Assembly (NCBI RefSeq): GCF_901709675.1
Contig: NC_051089.1
Span: 7,685,476 to 7,749,475 of the forward strand
DNA from: Syngnathus acus
Lineage: Eukaryota; Chordata; Actinopteri; Syngnathiformes; Syngnathidae
Direction of reading: 5' to 3'
Length of the DNA stretch: 64,000 nucleotides
Part shown: one piece after another, positions 28,708 to 41,083 of the stretch
How positions within the stretch are numbered: position 1 is the first letter of the stretch
How the letters are laid out: the number at the start of each line of letters is the position of its first letter
Made by a program: the position numbers and the translations under genes
Notes under the pieces: generated by a model
Databases searched by the model: none
Seen by the model: the letters and a program-made list of their open reading frames with translations, nothing else
Told to the model about the DNA's origin: nothing

Positions 28708-28713
28708 AATAAA
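28708..28713 (+). other. mpc1 poly(A) signal AATAAA
   Basis: Canonical hexamer about 530 bp after the stop codon. 28180-28707 is the probable 3' UTR, with nothing else seen. Confidence 0.6.
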
Positions 28714-29348
28714 CTGGCTAAAGCCAACTCAACCTTACTTTACCAAGCGATTTATTAGCCTTTTGGTGGATTGTATTTCATTATGGTTTATGTTCAATTT
28801 ACTGGTCTGAAATAGTTTTTAATTGTTATTAGGTTCAATTGCAAGTTTTACCTGAATATCATTTTAATGTTTTGTGCGTGGCGTATCATACATTAACAAA
28901 AAAAAATCTTAAGAGCACACCACCATAAAATAAATGTTACTGAATTGTGTATGACAAAAACAAAAATCTCATCTAAATTATTTTACTCACAAAACTTATA
29001 TAATGTAAAATTAATGGAAACTGGATAAGTCCAATTCACCTGTGAAGATTATAGTGCATTTTAGATTCACCCTGAAATTTCAGAGGCCTGTTCCATGGTT
29101 TAATAATAGTTAGGAAACACAACACATAAGTACAGATACTATTATTATCAATTCTAATACACTGAAATGAACGCGGGATCCATTTGTCTAGCTTAACGCT
29201 CAAGCTGGCAATGAAAATGAAATGTTCCATCATGTGAGGAAAGGAAAATGACGTACAAAGCTCTATTTAAGAATGCGTAGCTCCTTTCCGCTTTCCACCA
29301 GTAGGTGTCAGTGCAGTCACTTTCACGCACCAAAACAAGAAAACAAAC
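28714..29348. other. mpc1-kifbp spacer and kifbp upstream region
   Basis: AT-rich, with no gene or clear repeat. The last 100 bp before kifbp include a CRE half-site (ATGACGTAC at about 29249). No TATA box is seen. Confidence 0.4.
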
Positions 29349-32300
29349 ATGGCGTCCCTCTGCAGCGACGAGTGGATAGCAATCTGCGATAAATTTACCA
29401 ACGCCCAAAACTTGACTGAAGTAAAATCCCGAACCGACCCAGAAAATGACCCCTATCGCTCCAAGTACAAAGCCAGAGACCTCCTCCGGGAGATCCATTG
29501 CTCGCTGAAGAGTTTCGATGCCGGTGATGGGGAGGAAGACGTCGGGGCGCAGGGCGGTGACCAACCTCCGACCGAGCTGCCGGTGGACGGTCAGCTCGAG
29601 GGAATGTTCGAGCGGGGCTCCAGCGGCGACTCGCCATCCGGACAAAGGACGGCGAGGCTCTCGGCTGTGGAATATTACCTGGGCGTGAACCATGTGGACA
29701 CGGAGGAGCTGTCGGCTGGCCAAGAGCACCTAACGAACTGCATGAAACTGCTGGAGAAATGCAGAGTGTCGAACGAAAATGTGTCTTTATTCATCCATGT
29801 CCGGGTAAATAGCTCTCCTGGAAAGATGCCAGTTGTGTGCCGTTATTTATTGCATGAAATCGTATTATTATATTCCAATCTCTTAATTGAGTAGCTGGCT
29901 AATTGCTTCAAATACGTGGATGTAAATATTAGGTTTCTTGTCCAATTTGATTTCAGCTTCTGTGTTGCCATCTGATAATCACTATTGTTGCCTTAGCAAC
30001 AAGTCTGCTTCTTTAAAATTCCCCTCATGTTTATTGTAATGTTAAAGATTTCAGTCAACCCCCCCGCCCCCCAAAATAAAGGTACATCAACCATAAAACT
30101 GAAAACTGTGATAGTCAAAACCCAAAAGTAAATGTGTCATTCCAGTAGTAGAGATGATGATTTCTGCTAACCTGATTCATGATTAGGTTAGGATAATCAA
30201 CCACTCATTTGTTTTTGTGCGATTCCAGAACCAACTGGGTATCCTCTGGGCAGGTCGGGGGGAAACTGAGACTGCACAGGGATTCCTGGAAATGGCCGAA
30301 GCAATCTACCTGCGTTATATGAAGGAGGTAAAGTTGTTTGTATTTCCGCCATGACAGCAGTTTAAATCAAATGAAATAAAAAATTACAGGATGGAAGTCC
30401 TCCCACTGATCTGGTGGAGTATTTTACTACCAACGAGAAGCTGCTGACACATCAGGAAAAGAACAAAAAGTAGGTCTTTTTTTTTGTATCCTAAATTAAT
30501 TATTTTCTTTTTTTTTTTCCTTTCAGTTCTTATATTCAGCTCTTCTTTTACCAGGTTCGAATTGGCCTACACACACACAATGTATTACCTTGCTCAGGTC
30601 TATCAAAACCTTGGTGAGTCTGCATTTTTTGTCTAAAATGATTTTGTGTGGTGGAAAGTAACGCAAGTGTCTTGCCAGGTCAAACGGAGCGAGCTGCCAC
30701 TTATTGCCACAGCACCCTGCAGAGACAGCTGCAGTTAGGTCAGTTCAATCCAATCGAGTGGGCTCTCAATGCCGCTACGCTGTCACAGTATTACATCACA
30801 AAGGTGAGGCCCCCCCGTGAATATAACTTATCTTATAAACACACATTTGTGATTGTTTTGTGTGATCTGCAGTGTGCACATAATTGTCAGCTTGTCAGTG
30901 CGAGTCACAAGGTTTGTGTGTGCTATACCCTCAGGGGCGATACATGGAGAGTAGACACTGCCTCTCAGCAGCCACCGTTATATCTGGTTTAGCAGGAGAT
31001 GTTCCCTCGGAGGCTGCCGCGCAAGAGAGTGAGTGTTTGTGTTTCTTCCTCGGGTCAGAGCATATTAGCAGCACACAAGCTGTTTTGTTCGGAGTCGTCT
31101 GAGTCATGGGAGATGGTAAAGTGGCGTTATCACCTGACCCACTATTATGCACATATGCATTCTTTTTTTTTTACGTCATCTATAAATGACATTTAACTCA
31201 ATTACTCTTAGTAACTTATGATCAGCACATTTCAAATCGAAATAAATGGATCTACTCTTCACAGGTGAGGTAGAGAGCGAGCGTCGGGATCAGCTGAGGC
31301 AAAAGCGAGCCGAGATTGCAAGATGCTGGATCAAATACAGTCTCATTCTCCTTGAAGATGCCAAGAAAGCGCTGGAGGTGATGAAGTCTCTTGCCTTCTT
31401 GTGTGTAGACTAAATTATGACGATTATTTCTGCAACATCCTTCTCTTTGTGTGTGGTTGCGCTTCTTTGTGAGCAGGACAACATTGGGGAGCTGGATACT
31501 GATCTTCAGGAGGAGTTGAAGAGGAAGAGGAGGCTTGAGGTGGAGGAAGAAGAAAAGGGCAGGAAGAGCGCTCAGTTGTTTGGCTCCGAGGACACTTTTG
31601 ATTCCATCGCAAGCATGGAGGAGAAGGTCTCTGCGTGCATATGTTGTCGTTTTACGTTTCAATCTTGGTGATAATATTCTACCATAATATTTACCTTTGT
31701 TATATTTGTGTCGAACATACAAAAAGATTCATTCGTCTTCTTAATCTCAGTTAAATAAGAACAAAATATTTCACTGAAAATGATCATATTGTGCCGATTG
31801 GGATTTCCAGGTGAGCTGCTTGCTCCCACTGGACTTCACCGAGGCCAGGAATGTATTTTTGGTGGGACAGAACTATGTCACACAGGTACTGCAAGGTCAT
31901 CATGCACTCACAATGCAATACTCATCTATTGTCTTTGATAGACTAATGAAAACTATGAATGCAAATGGAGCCAAGTGTGTTGTACAGTAAGTTGAATGTA
32001 ATTTGTGTTTTCATTTGTGTTTGCGCTTTCCTCCCAGGCTAAGGAGTACTTTCAGATGGACGGCTATGTGACGGACCATGTTGAGATCCTACAGGATCAC
32101 AGCTCACTCTTCCGGGCTCTGGCCTTCTTTGAGGAGGACGTGGAGAGACGCTGCAAGATGCACAAACGGCGTGTTGATATGCTGGAGACCATCTGTCTCG
32201 GTACCCTTGTCACCCGAGTTGCATTTCCTGTACCTTTTTTGACCCGGTTTTGAAATGAATGCATGCGCCCGCCTCTCCATAGAACTGAACGCCCAGTACT

Positions 32301-33266
32301 ACCTCATGATCCGCAGACAGTTGATGTTTGAGCTGGCCGAGATCTACAACGAAATGATGGACTTGAAGCTGACTCTGGCGAACAGATTGGCTGACACACA
32401 GTCTCTTGATAGCCACAACATAAAGAAATTCAACAGTCTATGCATTGCCTCCAACAAGTGAGTGTGTGTTTAAATATGAGCAGGTTTGCAGCAGTTTTCA
32501 ACTTTATTTTATATTTATAAGGATCATTTAGGATAATAAGTGAGTGGGACAGATTTGATCATAGTTTATGATTTAAAATAGGAGGGGTGTAAATGATTGA
32601 CTCAGTAACTTTGAATCTCCTCCTCTCCAGGTACTACCAGATGTTCCTGGATTCTCTGCGCTCTCCAGAGGGGAAATTTCCCGAGCACATGGAGACGGAG
32701 GTGATCAGACCGGCCCTGGTGGCCCGCTTCCGAATGGCCCGAATGCACAGCCGCATGATTTGCTCTCTCCCGAGTACACAGCTGGACAACCTCAACAACT
32801 CACTGGAAAACTACAAGTATGTCGATACGGAGCTTCATTCGGTAAATCCGCACAATTCAATGGGCGACCAATAAGGTAGCTGCAGTTGAATCTTAGCGTT
32901 TACAAAGAGGAGTACAAATTGTCATTGGAAACCACAAATTCACAATGTGTCCTTTTTGTCGACTCAAAACTAAGCATTAGTAGTCTCAAATTTCGATCCT
33001 GACCACTTTTATTGTCTTTCTTCAGATTGTGCTAGTAATGATCCTTTTTTTTCCAGTGAGTCATGGATGAAGCATACGTCCCAAAATTCCAGATAATTCT
33101 GAAGAGTTTATACCCCTTGTCTTCCAGATACGTTGTAGAGTACTGTGAGGCCCACCCCGAAGCCGCTGCCATTGTGGAGACGGAGCTGGAATTGAGTAAG
33201 GAGATGGTCGGCCTGCTTCCTCTTAAAATAAACCGCCTCAAAGCGAGGATGGCCGCTAACAACTAA
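29349..33266 (+). CDS. kifbp: KIF-binding protein (KBP, formerly KIAA1279)
   Basis: Helical TPR-like protein that binds kinesin motor domains (KIF1B and others) and keeps them off microtubules; needed for axon growth and mitochondrial transport. Exons: 29349-29804, 30229-30327, 30390-30469, 30555-30613, 30679-30803, 30935-31028, 31265-31377, 31477-31626, 31811-31885, 32038-32200, 32283-32457, 32631-32816, 33128-33266. They sum to 1914 nt, giving 637 aa (human about 621). Recognised blocks: YKARDLLREIH, LGVNHVDTEELSAG, NQLGILWAGRGE, HTMYYLAQVYQNLG, NPIEWALNAATLSQYY, FFEEDVERRCKMHKRR, YYLMIRRQLMFELAEIYNEM and RFRMARMHSRMI. Exon 1 is GC-rich and carries an acidic insert after residue 55 that accounts for most of the extra length. 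AATAAA lies at 33532. The neighbours srgn and vps26a match human 10q22. Confidence 0.95.
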
Positions 33267-33531
33267 ATTTGGGGCAATTCAGAATTTGAATTGATCATTT
33301 ATCGTTCGTGACGTCTGTGCATGCTATGTGCAGTTCAGTGAATGATCACATGCAAAAAAAAACACATTTATTCCCATCTTCATAACCTTGCGCACATGTA
33401 CTACCTTGAAAGCCATTCTTACTTTTCTGGGCTTGCCATTGGCCCGGCAGTATGCTGGGCGGGATAAGGCCTGGTGAGCTGCACGAGAAATCTGATCTTA
33501 AAATGAGCTAATTCCACCATGGAAATTGAAA

Positions 33532-33537
33532 AATAAA
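33532..33537 (+). other. kifbp poly(A) signal AATAAA
   Basis: Canonical hexamer about 266 bp past the stop codon. Confidence 0.6.
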
Positions 33538-35848
33538 AAACAATACATGACCCTTTTAATATCAACTGTAGGCTAACATTTACATATCATGAAAAGACAC
33601 ATCTTAACAGCGCCTTGTATATAACGAAATGTATTTAAGACTCATTTTGTCGTCACAGTTAACAAATATAAAAATAAAACCACTAGACTAATTAGTCAGT
33701 TGGACGATCTTATCAATAATCAAGCAGTATTTTGCCAATTAAACACAGATCTAGTCTTTCTTTCCCATAAGACAGCTGTGCCGTGTTGGAAACACTCAGA
33801 ATGATGTCCTTACCCTTTTTGTCCGTTAGAGGGCGCGCTGACTCCAGTCAGTCCAATAAACATCTCTTCTGAGACAGTGAGGTGTTGTGCTAAATATTTT
33901 GGCATCACGAATTAGTGCCGCAGAAACTTTAGCAGCTTCTGCTTCTCACTGTCAACAGCAAGCAAAACACTATATACTAACATTTCCTGAACATTTGACC
34001 TGTTTACAATAAGTCATCCTTTAGTGTTTAATTTTGCAACAGAAAGGAATTTTTAAACAAAAAGCATTAAACTAAAAAGCCCATGAATCAGTTAATCATT
34101 TTCTTTCTGGCAAATAATGTAATTTGTGTTGGCCTTAGAAAATTCACATCATTCAGGGTCTAGTCATGATGAATGAATTAACGTGACCTTAATGTGCTCT
34201 TTCACTTTCACTGCCTCTTGAGGGTCAAACACTTAAAATAGTTGAAGGCCTTCCTACATTTTGCCTTGTAAAACCTCAGTGTGTCCCTCCCCATCCTAAT
34301 GTTCATGTAAATAATGTATGCAATGATAATAAATGATACATGCAATTAACATGGGTCTTTAATGATCTTCTGAACGCAGCCATTTTCTGTGGGGGAAGTG
34401 AAACTTTGCTGTTTGCATGTGCAGGTGAAGGTTAACCATCACACCATCATTTGAGCTGAAAGGTCCCTTGCTGACTTTATCACTAATATCACTCATATTA
34501 CTCAAGGTTTCTCTCTCTCTATATATATATTTCGTCAGCGGAATGGATTGCAAGAGACGCATGATCTGACCGCAAGACCTTTGACTCAGTTCACGGTGCT
34601 TCCTCTTTAAGATTAATTTGATAAATTGAGATTTTGTGACAGTTATGGCTTGTAACATAGCCACAATATAACTAAATTATCTTCATGTAAAAACAAAAAC
34701 ACCAGACTGAGTCAAAGTCAACTGGTGATGTTTCATCCTGCTGATGGTGGAAAAAAAGACTCAACCTCCCACATGAAATGGCAAATGAGTATAAACTATT
34801 AAAACATCAGCCTGTGTGACAACTGCTAAGTATGTTTAAACTTCTTGACTATTGTGAGGAAGCAGCAGCTGCATGTGGTGCTTGTTGAAAAGTCATTTTA
34901 GGTTCATTCCCAACATCTAGCGGTTATTTCGTCATCAATGAGTAGCGGTTTAACCCTTTAAAGCTGTGACATTACTTCATGTGTGTTACTGATAGAAGAC
35001 AACGTGCCATTTCCAGATTGATGTTACCACTTCCTGCAACTTGATGTTGATGTGTCAGCTGAGACAAATTCTCGATTGACTGATGAATGGTAACATGCGT
35101 TGACAGAGACTTGGAAGTATGGAGGATCAAGAATGTTTTTTTTTTACCTGTCTGAGTTGGATTAATTGATTTATTTAGAAGAAATGAAAACAGCAATTCT
35201 CAAAGTACGGTGGAAAAATATGATAAAGGGAAACAGTTTTTTTTTTGTAAAATTGTTTTACTCTGTTGCAAATGTCTGCAAATGTGTTTTGCTTTTTGGA
35301 AAATTATACTTGGGTCCTGAAACATTTCAGAGTAACAGTTTAGTATTGCCTTTTTTACACTCACATTTGAAGCAGAACAACTGTAGACATTAAGAGGTTC
35401 ACCTTTTAACTAGAAGTGTCAATTAATTCTCTCCCACTTTAATAATTGAATAATAGTTTAGAGACATTTTTTAACTTTGTTTTCTATATTTGTTTTGTGC
35501 TTGTCAACATAGTCAGTACAGATTACAAACTCTTTATCTCCTCTTCCCTCCCAGTATTGCAACTATCTGGCAATTTAAGCCTTAATCTAACCAAATTCTT
35601 TCTTGTGGTATTTCCTTTTATGCAGTTAGATTCAGATAACATCTTGTTGATTTGAGAAGGTTTCCACTGAAGATGCTAAGTATTTTTTTTTTTAACACCA
35701 GAACACTTTAGGAAGCCATGACGCAGTCAGAGGGTTGAGCTTATTCTGGGGGAGTGTGTGTATGTGTGTGTCAGACATTTGAACTCCGTCTCCAGGCCTG
35801 GAAAGAAGTATTTTTGTTCTCTTTTATTGTTGTGGCTTGAAACAGGGA
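33538..35848. other. Intergenic kifbp-srgn
   Basis: AT-rich sequence without recognisable exons. A (CT)n-(TA)n patch lies at about 34508-34530 and a GT-rich patch at about 35752-35772. It presumably contains the srgn promoter, but no TATA or clear blood-cell factor cluster could be pinned. Confidence 0.4.
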
Positions 35849-38800
35849 ATGGCTTGGGTCCTCTTCATCGCGACCTGCTGCCTCATTGGCCTACACGCAG
35901 AAGGTAATTTGGAATTTGTTGAGATGTCAGTGGAGGCTTTTATTTCTGACAGAAAAATCGGATTACCAGGTAGTTTGCTGGTACAAGACAGCGTCCTCTT
36001 GCGAGTGTCTGTAGCTGACATGTTAAAATGAGCAATTATCACTCACAGGACGAAAAAAAGAAAATACACAAGTGCCTCTTGCCTTTTTGCAATTTACGAA
36101 TACAATTGCCGTCCATTTTTGTGTAAAAAAACTCAAAATAATCAGCACGATCTCTAAATTTGATTCTCCCCTGATACAGGATGGCCCTTTGCATTTGAAA
36201 CTTGAGAAATGTCAATTCAATATTTGAAGTTTTCAGACATCTTCATGTTTCAGATACCCTAAAAAGACATCTTTTTTTTTTCCTTTCACAGCCCACCATA
36301 AAGCCATTGCAGCATTTTTTTTTTTTAAAGACCACTTGCAAAATCCTAATCATATTTTGGTGGTGTTTTTTTTTGTGGATGATAGTTATATAATACATAA
36401 ATGAATTAATCAAAGGCATCCCAAATGTTTGTACATGTAGTTTGAGTATTTTTGTCACGTCAGCGTTCCATTCTGATTCATGTTTATTGTAATTCCGGAC
36501 TTTATTATTCATTTTATGCTCAGTTTATGTTGGAACGCGGCTCTACCATTTGTGTTTACTAAGTTTTGTTCCTGGCGATAAACCGAATTGGAAATGAATA
36601 TGTTTGCGAAAGGCCGATAAACTAAAAAGATAAAAGGTTTTACTGCTCGTCGTGGGTGTTCCAACAAAAATTCTTCATCCAGGCACCCTCAGGAGATACA
36701 TAATCATGACATGTTATGTTTTTTATCTCAACTCTCAATTGGAAAGAACAAAAGATTTTCCACATATTTCAGTCAGAAATAAACCTCAGTGTTTTGGCGT
36801 AATTGTGATGCTGCTTTTCATTAGTAAACAAAAGAGCTAATTTATTTAATTGACTTCAAAAAATACAGACAAGCCACATTGTATTGAGAAAACACCATGT
36901 CGCCATAACTTCCTCCCAACAAATGTTACTTTACCATGTTGCAGAGTACTGTTGTAATCTCCTAAAAATCTCCAAGTTGCATTAAGTAAAAAAAAAAACA
37001 TTGAACATCTAATCCTGTTTTTATTAGGAGCGCCCAGAACTGCCGTGTATAAGTTTGTCAGGTGTCGGCCTGAGGGTGATCTTACCAACTGCGTGACTCA
37101 ACAAAGTCCACAGATGGAGTGGAGTCCAGACCTGCCGACCAAACTTCCTCCTTCTAGTGCAGAGTACCTGTAAGTAGTCAGGGGTTATTATTGTACAAAA
37201 ATATTTGTAATTCGTGGTGGGCTAGAAATCCACTGTATCATAGTGAGACTTTTGTAACATTTTGGTGAACAGAGGGGCAAAATATTTGGTACGAGGTTAA
37301 TGCTAAGTCACTGCTAACACTCAATGCACAATAGTGGTGAAAGTCTTCTTAATTTGTGTCATGATAGTATTGTATTGCCCCCCCTAGTGGCCAAGTTGTA
37401 CACACCAGATGTTGCAACAAATTAATCATAAAGCAAAACTGTTTAGTTCCTTCTTCTTCCTTTATGAAACAGAGTTGTTATTGAACAAAACTGTGTGTGT
37501 GTCTGTGTGTGTGTGTGTGTGTGTGTCATTTCCCCTTTTGGATTTTTCTGAAATGACGCAGATAACATCAGTTCATCACCTCAAAGGAAACGATGACACT
37601 TAGAATACATCAAATCACATTTCATCTCGCTGCTTCTGTGTTGAAATCACTGAAGAGCGTACTCAAATCTGTCATGGAAAATGTATTTTCCTATTTTAGG
37701 CCTAGTTCATGGTCTATTTCGAGGTCAGCTATTGGGGGAAGATGGTAATGTGCGGTAAACAGGTTTCAATAATTTCCACTCGAAATTCTTACAAGATGTT
37801 TTCTGACTCGATGCCCCGTACGATGGGGCTTTTTTTTCTGAAACACAAAGCGACAAAACTCACATTTGTTCGCTCGCCCTGAACAGGAAGCCAAAGGGAA
37901 GCATCGACAGGAAGTAGACTGTGACGCAGGGTAGGCTGCCGTTTCTGGTCTATTGTCAAGTATGAGTGAATGCGGCACACTCCATCAAATTGAGTTTGAT
38001 TAAAGTGGCAGCATTTTGTAAAGAACAAAAGGGGTCAATTGACGGAGTGCCAGTTTAAAGTCTGGTGTTAGGAAATATGAATAACAAGATCACACGCAAT
38101 TTTGATGACTTGCTGTATGAACAGTGTTGGGAACGTCGGTTTAAAAAAGTACTTCGTTGTAGTTACTTGATCCAAAAAGTAACTGCGTTAGCGTTTGAAT
38201 TGAATTAATTTATAATAAAGTAACTAGTTACCAGAGAAAGCAACTATTTGCGTTACTGTAAAAGAAGTTGCTATATGTCAAAGAATTTGGATATGGAATT
38301 TGAACAAAAGTAAACATTTCAACAACATAAAGTGTGTTTAACTCTGTAGTCTTAATTCAATAAATCAAACTCACAACCTCAGATAGACATTCTGTACTTC
38401 AAGTATTTCCTTCCAAAGTACTTTTAACTTGTTTACTGCTTTACTGAAGTCTTTGAAAGATGCTCCAGTCAAGTACAACAATTCATATGCCTCAAAATGA
38501 AACAGAATTACCTTGAATAAAAATTGGAACATAACCTTGACTTCAACAAGTATTCATGTGAAAGATACATTGTTTTGCTATTCATTTCTGCACATAATGT
38601 AACATTATAAAAAAAATTAGCCTACTCGAGCTCTGTATTGAGGACACGTGATGAGTGAGAATCTAAATTCAACTATTGCTCCTTTCGAATAATTTGATCA
38701 AGCATTCTAAAAAGACCAAACTGTCTGACATTTGACTATCATTGTTTATTCCAGTGATGCCCAGCCAGTGGATGAGGAAGAAGGTTCAGCAAGCACGAGC

Positions 38801-39121
38801 GAGTCCTTTGAGGTTGAACAACCTGAGGACGGTTCTGGTTACGAGGGTTCTGCTGGTCCATTTTGGATGGACTACACCTTGGATAGGAATATCGAACAGG
38901 AGATTGGCTCCGGCGAGTCCTTGACAGACACGGAGCAATACGGTGAGTGAATGCAACCTCTCGCCATCTGTGTACTTGACTCGAGCTGATTTCTGACTTG
39001 TCTCCTTCTAGCTGGCCGAAAAGACTCAGCGGCCTTCAGGCGGTTCCTCGGCAGTTCGTGGCAGGACCAAAACCAAGCTGCTGAGCGGGAGGAGTTGGAG
39101 GAGCCTTATCTTCAGTTGTAG
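35849..39121 (+). CDS. srgn: Serglycin (secretory granule proteoglycan core protein)
   Basis: Core protein of the proteoglycan packed with proteases in granules of blood cells. Exons: 35849-35903, 37028-37169, 38755-38942, 39012-39121. They sum to 495 nt, giving 164 aa (human 158). Residues 1-19 (MAWVLFIATCCLIGLHAEG) form a signal peptide. The VRCRPEGDLTNC block matches the conserved two-cysteine segment of human serglycin (VRCNPDSNSANC, from memory). The third exon encodes an acidic region with few Ser-Gly pairs (EDGSGYEG, EIGSGES) for glycosaminoglycan attachment; mammals have a long SG array. The start ATG at 35849 was chosen over non-ATG extensions. Position between kifbp and vps26a is as in human. 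Introns 1 (35904-37027) and 2 (37170-38754) hold only repeats. Confidence 0.87.
37491..37527. repeat. (GT)n microsatellite
   Basis: About 17 GT units with one interruption, in srgn intron 2. Confidence 0.9.
38128..38300 (+). repeat. hAT-like repeat fragment in srgn intron 2
   Basis: Begins CAGTGTTGGGAACG and continues with TAGTTACTTGATCC, AAAAGTAACTGCGTTA, TAACTAGTTACC and GCGTTACTGTA. These resemble the common vertebrate 'cagtgttgggcagtaacgcgttac' non-autonomous hAT repeat. The far inverted end is not found, so this is a 5' fragment. Confidence 0.6.
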
Positions 39122-40920
39122 AGTTGACAAACTGCTTTTCTTTTCACACTTTTATGTCAAACTAAAAATCACCTGATGGCCACAAACATATTTATACTGC
39201 TTTTGACTGCAGCTGTGCTTTCTGTAAACAAAGAAGTATACGTAATATAATTTCTGTTCCAATTAACATTTTTAATAAGCTTGTTGAACACATAACATAT
39301 TCTTTAAGGCTTTAGTCACTTTAAATTCATACCCAGAAAGGATTGTGTAATACTTTTAAGGGAATTTACGCTGCGCAAGACTTAACATGATAATTGGCCA
39401 ATCCCCTCAGGATAAAGATGGGCATTGAGTCATATTCAAAGTATGTATTTTGGGCATAACACTTTGCGTTTTAAAGCAGGATTAAATCTTAACAAGAGTT
39501 TGTATCATCGGTTGTCATATCTGCTCCCCCTATATTATATTAGCTATAGAGTTTCTATATTGTTTATATTGCTGAACTGGAGCTGACTTTGGGCGAGAGG
39601 CTTGGCACACCCTGGACTGGTCGCCAATCAATCACAACACACATTTATGGGCAATTTAACAATTTAAATGAACCCTCACATTTTCGCACATTAAGTACCC
39701 GGATGAAACCAAACCAGACAAAGGGAGAACATGTCATGCAAACCCCATACAGGAAGGCCCGAATGGATTTTTTTTTGTGTTGCCTTGCAAAAAGTCAGGA
39801 AATGCAAAGGTTTCCACCAACCGCTAACATTTATCAGCATAAGTAAGGAAAATTCAGAAAAAATAAATACTATCATAATATAGGTTGTTTAATAATAATT
39901 AAGTTTCTCATTATTTAATAAAACAAAATATAACAAAAGCTATACTGTACAAAAAAATATTATTTTCCAGTAAGTCAATCATTTAAATAGATAGATGATT
40001 ATAAAGCTACAAATTAAAAATACATTTGACATTTTTTGGGGGAGAATAGTTTATGCAGTTAATGTAGTTCCTGTCTTTGACTGACCAGTGAACCAACACA
40101 TAAACGAAAAGGTCAAAAGGCTTTTAACAAAAGGCTGGTTAAAAAAAAAAAGAATTACATAAGTCATTCTTTATCGACTTCTCTTTATGACTGGATATGT
40201 GATCAAGCCAAACACACAACACAGTGACGGACGGCTAAAGTAGTTGTGTGATTTAGCAAGCTCAAGTACTTCAATGTAAATGATGCTTGCTTTAGGTGCT
40301 TCTTTTCCGTTTAAAATTGATGATTAGCTCCTTAATTTTTAGTTAAGATCCAGGAAGATACCGTTACATCATTGGAAGCAATACATTCACCTGAACCTGC
40401 TGGACTCTGTAAGAAAATCTAAAAGCAAAAATTATAGTCAAAATAATGACCTGTCATTTTTTCCTTTTTTTTTTTTTTCAGAAAACATGAAAAATTGAAC
40501 CAAGTGGCCTATTGATTATATCATATTAATGATAAAAAGAGATGAATTTAATGATCTGCTCCAATTTTAGATGTTTATCAAAGAAATATACAACTTTTGT
40601 CCAAATATGACTTAGGCCATAATTTTAGGAAGCTGATATTAACCCATCTGAAAAGTTTTCTACATATATTCTACATGTCACATGGACCACAGCAAGCCAC
40701 ATCTTTCAGATCCTCTACTGGCCATGGGGAGGCCAAAAGTAAGTTCATCTTTTATTTGTGTGGATTAAAAAAAGAACAAAACAAAATAAAAAATAAAAAT
40801 AACTATGAGAGGGACCATCACATTTATATTGCTTTTTCAAAAATATTTGAAACCAGATATGTAAATGTATCAAGTATACTTTATGTGACAAAAAGATCAT
40901 TGACTAAGTAGGCTCGTCCA
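39122..40920. other. Intergenic srgn-vps26a
   Basis: AT-rich. ATTAAA at 39481-39486 is a candidate srgn poly(A) signal. A dispersed repeat lies at 39585-39785. The rest (39850-40900) shows no feature I can support. Confidence 0.45.
39585..39785 (-). repeat. Degenerate dispersed fish repeat, inverted
   Basis: GGCACACCCTGGACTGGTCGCC, ACCCGGATGAAACC and GGGAGAACATGTCATGCAAAC are blocks of the same family as 9620-9800 but in the opposite orientation. It is eroded and non-coding. Confidence 0.6.
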
Positions 40921-40923
40921 GAA

Positions 40924-41027
40924 TCACGTGACCGTCTCTGCGACCACGCACGCACTCACAGCCGCATGACACGCGTCACGTGACTGCCGGTCTCGAGTGC
41001 GCGACGCCCGGTTGACGCGCACGCGCA
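40924..41027. promoter_or_regulatory. vps26a promoter: two CLEAR-type E-boxes and an NRF1 site
   Basis: TCACGTGAC at 40924-40932 and a perfect GTCACGTGAC palindrome at 40975-40984 match the CLEAR element bound by TFEB/TFE3, regulators of lysosome and endosome genes. CGCGCACGCGCA at 41016-41027 fits the NRF1 consensus. The last site is 57 bp before the start codon. The region is CpG-rich (about 40940-41030) and lacks a TATA box. Motifs are seen; factor binding is inferred. Confidence 0.65.
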
Positions 41028-41083
41028 CGGGCTACAACTGAGCGAGGATAGCCTGTTAGCTTCAACTGTACTTGACGGCCGAG

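Noticed and set aside
29193-29729. 178-codon open frame on the minus strand
   Set aside because: It is antisense to kifbp exon 1, which has clear family similarity on the plus strand. The minus-strand protein resembles nothing I know.
31252-31722. 156-codon open frame on the minus strand
   Set aside because: It spans kifbp exons 7-8 and the introns beside them in the wrong direction, with no protein similarity.
35837-35848. Upstream extension of serglycin by MKQG
   Set aside because: It would begin at TTG, not ATG. The ATG at 35849 is followed by a good signal peptide.
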